Positions 4,676-7,085 of a stretch of 7,085 bases of DNA are shown here, piece after piece (position 1 is the stretch's first letter; each line of letters opens with the position of its first letter). The DNA is from Acidobacteriota bacterium (GTDB taxonomy: Bacteria; Actinomycetota; Actinomycetes; Actinomycetales; Micrococcaceae). Under the pieces are notes generated by a model, which did not search any database, was not told where the DNA came from, and saw nothing but the letters and a program-made list of their open reading frames with translations. The stretch lies in assembly GCA_019352125.1 (NCBI GenBank), contig JABBNV010000141.1, forward strand, positions 1 through 7,085, read 5' to 3'. The position numbers and the translations under genes were made by a program.

Positions 4676-5245
4676 ATGACACTCGAAGATCTGCTTGAAA
4701 CGCTGAACGCCGGACGCACCATCACTGGCGATTCCCCCTTGCACGCAGTGATGCACCAGGTGAGCCAGGAGGCTCTGCGTATCACAGGGGAACTCAACGG
4801 CGGCTACCACGAACCAGCGCGGGTTCGTGCGCTGCTGAGTCAGTTGACCGGCAAGCTGCTCGACGATTCCGTGACGGTGTTCCCGCCGTTCTACTCTGAC
4901 TTTGGAAAGAACATCACCATTGGTCAACGGGTATTCATCAACTCCGGATGCAAGTTTCAGGACCAGGGCGGTGTGTTCATTGGCGACGACTGCCTGATCG
5001 GGCACAATGCGGTGCTGGCCACACTCAATCACGATCTGGCTCCGAGCAAACGCGCGGATATGCACCCGGCCCCCATCGTCGTCGGCCGTAATGTATGGAT
5101 CGGATCCAACGCGACGATTCTGCCGGGAGTGACTATTGGGGACAATGCCGTAGTGGCAGCCGCGTCAGTGGTCACCAAGGATGTGCCGGCCAACGCCGTT
5201 GTTGTGGGCTCGCCGGCTCGCGTGGTGCGGACTGTAGAAGACTGA
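4676..5245 (+). CDS. Maltose/galactoside O-acetyltransferase family enzyme (LacA/Maa/NodL-like)
   Basis: A 189-residue cytosolic enzyme expected to transfer an acetyl group from acetyl-CoA to a sugar hydroxyl. Residues about 1-60 form the helical N-terminal cap. The hexapeptide beta-helix runs from about 65 to 183, with 'FPPFYSDFGKNITIGQRVFI' (69-88), the active-site loop 'LATLNHDL' (114-121), and the classic end 'VVGRNVWIGSNATILPGVTI' (135-154) and 'VVGSPARVVR' (176-185). His119 matches the catalytic histidine of LacA-type enzymes by position. Length is typical. ATG 4676 is preceded by GAAGGGG (4665-4671). It is divergent from the other beta-helix gene at 3527-4123, and 4 bp separate it from the GNAT gene downstream, so the pair is likely an operon. 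The real acceptor is unknown: several family members act on substrates other than maltose. Confidence 0.92.
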   Translation: MTLEDLLETLNAGRTITGDSPLHAVMHQVSQEALRITGELNGGYHEPARVRALLSQLTGKLLDDSVTVFPPFYSDFGKNITIGQRVFINSGCKFQDQGGVFIGDDCLIGHNAVLATLNHDLAPSKRADMHPAPIVVGRNVWIGSNATILPGVTIGDNAVVAAASVVTKDVPANAVVVGSPARVVRTVED

Positions 5246-5249
5246 CGCC

Positions 5250-5675
5250 ATGGCGCCGTTCACCTTGTCCAGTTTCAGGGACATAGCCGAGTCAGAAATC
5301 ATTGAGCTGTATGACTCAGTTGGCTGGAAAGCCTACACGGACACCCCGAATGTGCTTTTCGCGGCCATCAAGAACTCGTCCTTTATGGCGTCAGCGTGGG
5401 ACGACGACGGCAAACTAGTTGGCCTGGCGCGGGCCATTTCCGACGACTCAACTATCTGCTACATCCAGGACATTTTGGTCAGGCCGGACCTTCAAAGAAC
5501 GGGCATCGGCCGGGCACTCTTCCAGAAGGTCAAAGAGCGCTACCGCCATGTGAGGCAGACAGTGCTGATCACTGACGATGAGCCGAGGCAGCATGCTTTC
5601 TATCGATCCATGGGGCTGACTGAGGGCTCAGCCTTTAGACCGGACCCGCTGCGCGTCTTCGCCGAATTCAAGTAG
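5250..5675 (+). CDS. GNAT-family N-acetyltransferase
   Basis: A 141-residue single-domain acetyl-CoA-dependent acetyltransferase. 'YDSVGWKAYTDTP' (21-33) and 'KLVGLARAISDDST' (55-68) form the N-terminal strands. Motif A is 'YIQDILVRPDLQRTGIGRAL' (71-90), with the R/Q-x-x-G-x-G pyrophosphate loop at Q82-G87. Motif B is 'DDEPRQHAFYRSMGL' (109-123), with the F-Y pair that often supplies the general acid tyrosine. Length is normal for a small GNAT. The start is 4 bp after the stop of the sugar acetyltransferase and has no clear Shine-Dalgarno, which fits translational coupling. The acceptor, small molecule or protein, cannot be told from sequence. The 'WxxYTxxP' beginning marks a widespread small-molecule GNAT subgroup. 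Confidence 0.92.
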   Translation: MAPFTLSSFRDIAESEIIELYDSVGWKAYTDTPNVLFAAIKNSSFMASAWDDDGKLVGLARAISDDSTICYIQDILVRPDLQRTGIGRALFQKVKERYRHVRQTVLITDDEPRQHAFYRSMGLTEGSAFRPDPLRVFAEFK

Positions 5676-5719
5676 CTGAGGCGCTCCCTGACTGGGATGG
5701 GAAGCTCTTAGCCCTGACC

Positions 5720-5884
5720 CTAGGCAAGGATCCGCTGATACAAAATGTGATCCTGCCACGTGCCCGCAACGTTCAGGTATTTCGGTGCGGTTCCGCATTG
5801 GATGAAATCACTCTTCGCTAACACCCGCTGTGAAGAATCAAGCTCAACCGTCTCGGCATCCCCACGGGGTGTATTCCTTGACAG
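5720..5884 (-). pseudogene. C-terminal fragment of a RimJ/RimL-type GNAT acetyltransferase
   Basis: The minus frame ending at TAG 5722-5720 reads, towards its end, 'SSQRVLAKSDFIQCGTAPKY', then 'LNVAGTWQDHILYQRILA'. This is the hallmark C-terminus of RimJ/RimL-like acetyltransferases: S-x-R-V-L-x-K-x-x-F ... G-x-A-P-x-Y-L-x-x-x-G-x-W-x-D-H-x-L-Y-x-R. The frame is closed by an in-frame TAG at 5887-5885 and has no ATG, so only about 54 codons of a normally ~180-residue enzyme remain. The usual motif A with the CoA loop is absent, and I could not find it in the other frames upstream. It is a dead remnant of a different GNAT subfamily from the intact GNAT at 5250-5675, and it lies on the opposite strand. 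Confidence 0.7.
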
Positions 5885-5948
5885 CTAGTCATTGCCGTGG
5901 ACAGCCCGAGTCCGCAATGCCTAAAGAGGTGAATTACGCCCGTGTAAG

Positions 5949-5981
5949 TTATCCCCGGGTTGTGGATTCACCTGTGGATAA
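5949..5981. promoter_or_regulatory. Cluster of three DnaA-box-like sites
   Basis: TTATCCCCG (5949-5957, 7 of 9 to TTATCCACA), TGTGGATTC (5961-5969, 7 of 9 on the other strand) and TGTGGATAA (5973-5981, a perfect DnaA box on the other strand) begin at exact 12-bp steps. The outer parts also form a perfect inverted repeat AGTTATCC...GGATAACT (5947-5954, 5976-5983). It sits 18 bp beyond the stop codon of crgA. A DnaA-binding or titration site is possible; a full origin is unlikely, since dnaA and dnaN are not here. Confidence 0.5.
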
Positions 5982-5998
5982 CTCAAATGAAAACTTGG

Positions 5999-6271
5999 CT
6001 AGGACCGCCAGCGGGTGGTCATCAGGAACCCCAGAATGGCGATGCCGAACCCAATGGCAATGTTCCAATTGCCAATGTTCGGTATGGGGAAGGTGCTGCC
6101 AATATTCCCGGACATTCCGGTGATGTAGTAGACGATGATCCATACCAACCCCAGCAACATCAGCCCAAACATTACGGGCTTGAACCAGACCGGGTTGGGC
6201 TTATTTGCCGGGTTGGCCGGCGTGGCAACATTGCTGCGGTTGTTGCGGCGACGCGACTTAGACTCGGGCAC
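5999..6271 (-). CDS. crgA: Cell division protein CrgA
   Basis: A 90-residue inner-membrane protein of the actinobacterial divisome. In mycobacteria CrgA binds FtsZ, FtsQ and penicillin-binding proteins, and in Streptomyces it controls septation. Residues 1-26 are a basic, Asn/Pro-rich cytoplasmic tail ('ESKSRRRNNRS'). 'NPVWFKPVMFGLMLLGLVWI' (26-45) enters the first membrane helix (about 31-50). A short loop with 'FPIPNIGNWNIAIGFG' (61-76) leads into the second helix (about 69-86), ending in 'TTRWRS'. Both helices and the N-P-x-W-x-K-P-x-M and G-N-W-N-x-x-I-G-F-G motifs are diagnostic. I start at GTG 6271 because AAAGGAG lies 6 bp upstream; the open frame to 6418 adds residues not found in the family. 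It is divergent from the sortase gene, a known arrangement near the origin in Micrococcaceae. Confidence 0.95.
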   Translation of the reverse strand: MPESKSRRRNNRSNVATPANPANKPNPVWFKPVMFGLMLLGLVWIIVYYITGMSGNIGSTFPIPNIGNWNIAIGFGIAILGFLMTTRWRS

Positions 6272-6494
6272 TTCAATCTCCTTTGCAGGTGGTGGCACGC
6301 AGCCTATCCACACGGATGGGTGGTTTGCCGCTCGCTTGGTATTCTGGAGTACAGCACAGTCGCCACTGGATTTTGGACTGGTCTGAAACACGGTGGAACA
6401 ACTAGCGGCCGGACGCACGGTTTCTGGCTGTCATTCTAGCCGCTATGACTGTGTCCGCGGGCCAAGCTGGCTCAAACCAAACTCGGGAGCTGCT
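6272..6494. promoter_or_regulatory. Divergent promoter region between crgA and the sortase gene
   Basis: This 223-bp gap must hold both promoters, but I see no strong -35/-10 pair for either. CTATCCACA (6304-6312) matches the DnaA box TTATCCACA at 8 of 9 positions and lies 33 bp upstream of the crgA start. It may work with the box cluster on the other side of crgA. An ATG frame at 6445 lacks family likeness and is left out. Confidence 0.35.
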
Positions 6495-7085
6495 GTGGAA
6501 GAGACGCGCGACGGCCGTATGGTCACCTCTGCGCACCCGCGCAGAGACCGAAACGCCAGACGGACAGTGGTGCCGAGCGGAGACGATGGCGGCAGCAAGG
6601 ACGGCGATTCGGCGCCTCGCAGGAAGAAGCCAGCCAGGCAATCCGGTGGCGTCCTCCGCACCATTGTCGCCGTGTTGGGCGAACTGTTGATCACCGCAGG
6701 TGTGATCCTCCTGCTCTTTGTAGCGTGGGAACTGTGGTGGACCAATATCACCGCGGATCACACCCAGCAACAAGCAGTGCATCAGTTTGTTCAGCAACAA
6801 TCCGGCCCGGTGAAGGCAGCGCCGGCCAAATCCACTGTTGATTATGGGCCCCCCAAAATTTCCGCTAAGCCCACTGCCGACGGGCAGGTGTTTGGCGTGG
6901 TCTACATTCCTCGCTTTGGCGCTGGGTATTCGCGACCGCTAGTACAAGGAACAGCTACGGCTCAGCTGGATACCTTGGGTCTGGGCCACTATGACTCCAC
7001 CGCCATGCCGGGGGCCATTGGTAACTTTGTGGTGGCGGCCCATCAGGATGATCTGCTCCGCGCCAAGGCGTTTCGCGGACAGGAC
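6495..7085 (+). CDS. Class E sortase, N-terminal part (cut by window edge)
   Basis: The first 197 residues of a membrane-anchored cysteine transpeptidase, which in actinobacteria links surface proteins to the cell wall. A charged, Arg/Asp-rich cytoplasmic tail (1-55) precedes one membrane helix at about 56-82 ('TIVAVLGELLITAGVILLLF' at 56-75). A linker of about 45 residues follows. The sortase barrel starts at about 132 with 'VFGVVYIPRFGAGYSRPLVQ' (132-151), which is typical class E. 'GHYDSTAMPGAIGNFVVAAH' (164-183) contains the active-site histidine H183. The catalytic cysteine and arginine lie beyond the window. I start at GTG 6495 because CGGGAG (6484-6489) sits 5 bp before it; ATG 6519 has no ribosome site. 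Class E enzymes usually continue A-G-H-R-x-x; here A-A-H-Q-D-D follows. The divergent crgA neighbour supports the call. Confidence 0.9.
   Translation, partial: MEETRDGRMVTSAHPRRDRNARRTVVPSGDDGGSKDGDSAPRRKKPARQSGGVLRTIVAVLGELLITAGVILLLFVAWELWWTNITADHTQQQAVHQFVQQQSGPVKAAPAKSTVDYGPPKISAKPTADGQVFGVVYIPRFGAGYSRPLVQGTATAQLDTLGLGHYDSTAMPGAIGNFVVAAHQDDLLRAKAFRGQD

Larger units (their letters stand above)
5676..5998. other. Gap between GNAT gene and crgA: acetyltransferase remnant and DnaA-like boxes
   Basis: This 323-bp stretch has no intact gene. It contains the RimJ/RimL-type fragment on minus (5720-5884) and the evenly spaced DnaA-box-like sites (5949-5981). An isolated TTGACA (5878-5883) has no -10 at 16-18 bp. 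I see no clear intrinsic terminator for the GNAT gene or for crgA, which converge here. Confidence 0.6.

Noticed and set aside
5727..5754. AGGATC...GATCCT inverted repeat
   Set aside because: Arms are only 6 bp with a 16-nt loop, and they lie inside the acetyltransferase remnant's coding sequence. Not a convincing terminator.
5878..5883. Perfect TTGACA -35 hexamer
   Set aside because: No -10-like hexamer at 16-18 bp downstream, and no plus-strand gene follows.
1..7085. CRISPR arrays, tRNA, rRNA and known riboswitches
   Set aside because: I saw no regularly spaced direct repeats, cloverleaf folds or conserved rRNA or riboswitch motifs on either strand.

Overview
The window looks like chromosomal DNA of a high-GC actinobacterium, most likely an Arthrobacter-like member of the Micrococcaceae. 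The main evidence is the divergent pair at the right end, a CrgA septation protein next to a class E sortase. GTG and TTG starts, G/C-rich codon use and a MerR-type regulator with a long palindromic operator fit the same assignment. No database search was possible, so family names rest on sequence patterns recalled for those families.

Layout. A MerR-family regulator (274-702, +) lies downstream of a probable operator. Next comes a ~480-bp stretch without an intact gene. It carries what looks like the helix-turn-helix tail of a dead serine recombinase. A secreted lipoprotein of unknown function follows (1182-1817, +), started from TTG. Bases 1818-2173 are unusually A+T-rich in their first part and may contain one end of an IS21-like insertion sequence. 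Three small cytosolic proteins then lie on the minus strand (2174-2482, 2500-2853, 3027-3326). They resemble small actinobacterial proteins of unknown function, and I suspect, without proof, that they are immunity or antitoxin-type cargo genes. The third has a disturbed 5' end. A gamma-carbonic-anhydrase-like left-handed beta-helix protein (3527-4123, -) follows. A 552-bp gap full of inverted repeats separates it from a second beta-helix enzyme on the opposite strand, a maltose/galactoside O-acetyltransferase relative (4676-5245, +). That gene is followed after 4 bp by a GNAT acetyltransferase (5250-5675, +), and the two probably form an operon. Downstream is a C-terminal fragment of another acetyltransferase, of RimJ/RimL type, on the minus strand (5720-5884). 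Three DnaA-box-like sites at exact 12-bp steps come next. CrgA (5999-6271, -) and the start of a class E sortase (6495-7085, +, cut by the window edge) close the window.

Interpretation. The right end is conserved cell-division and cell-envelope core. The left two thirds are accessory: small orphan genes, two decayed gene remnants, a possible IS end and several long intergenic regions. I see no complete new multi-gene system. The most useful observations are the unmarked gene remnants, the evenly spaced DnaA-like boxes beside crgA, the missing canonical metal ligands in the carbonic-anhydrase-like protein, and the small minus-strand cluster of possible immunity genes.
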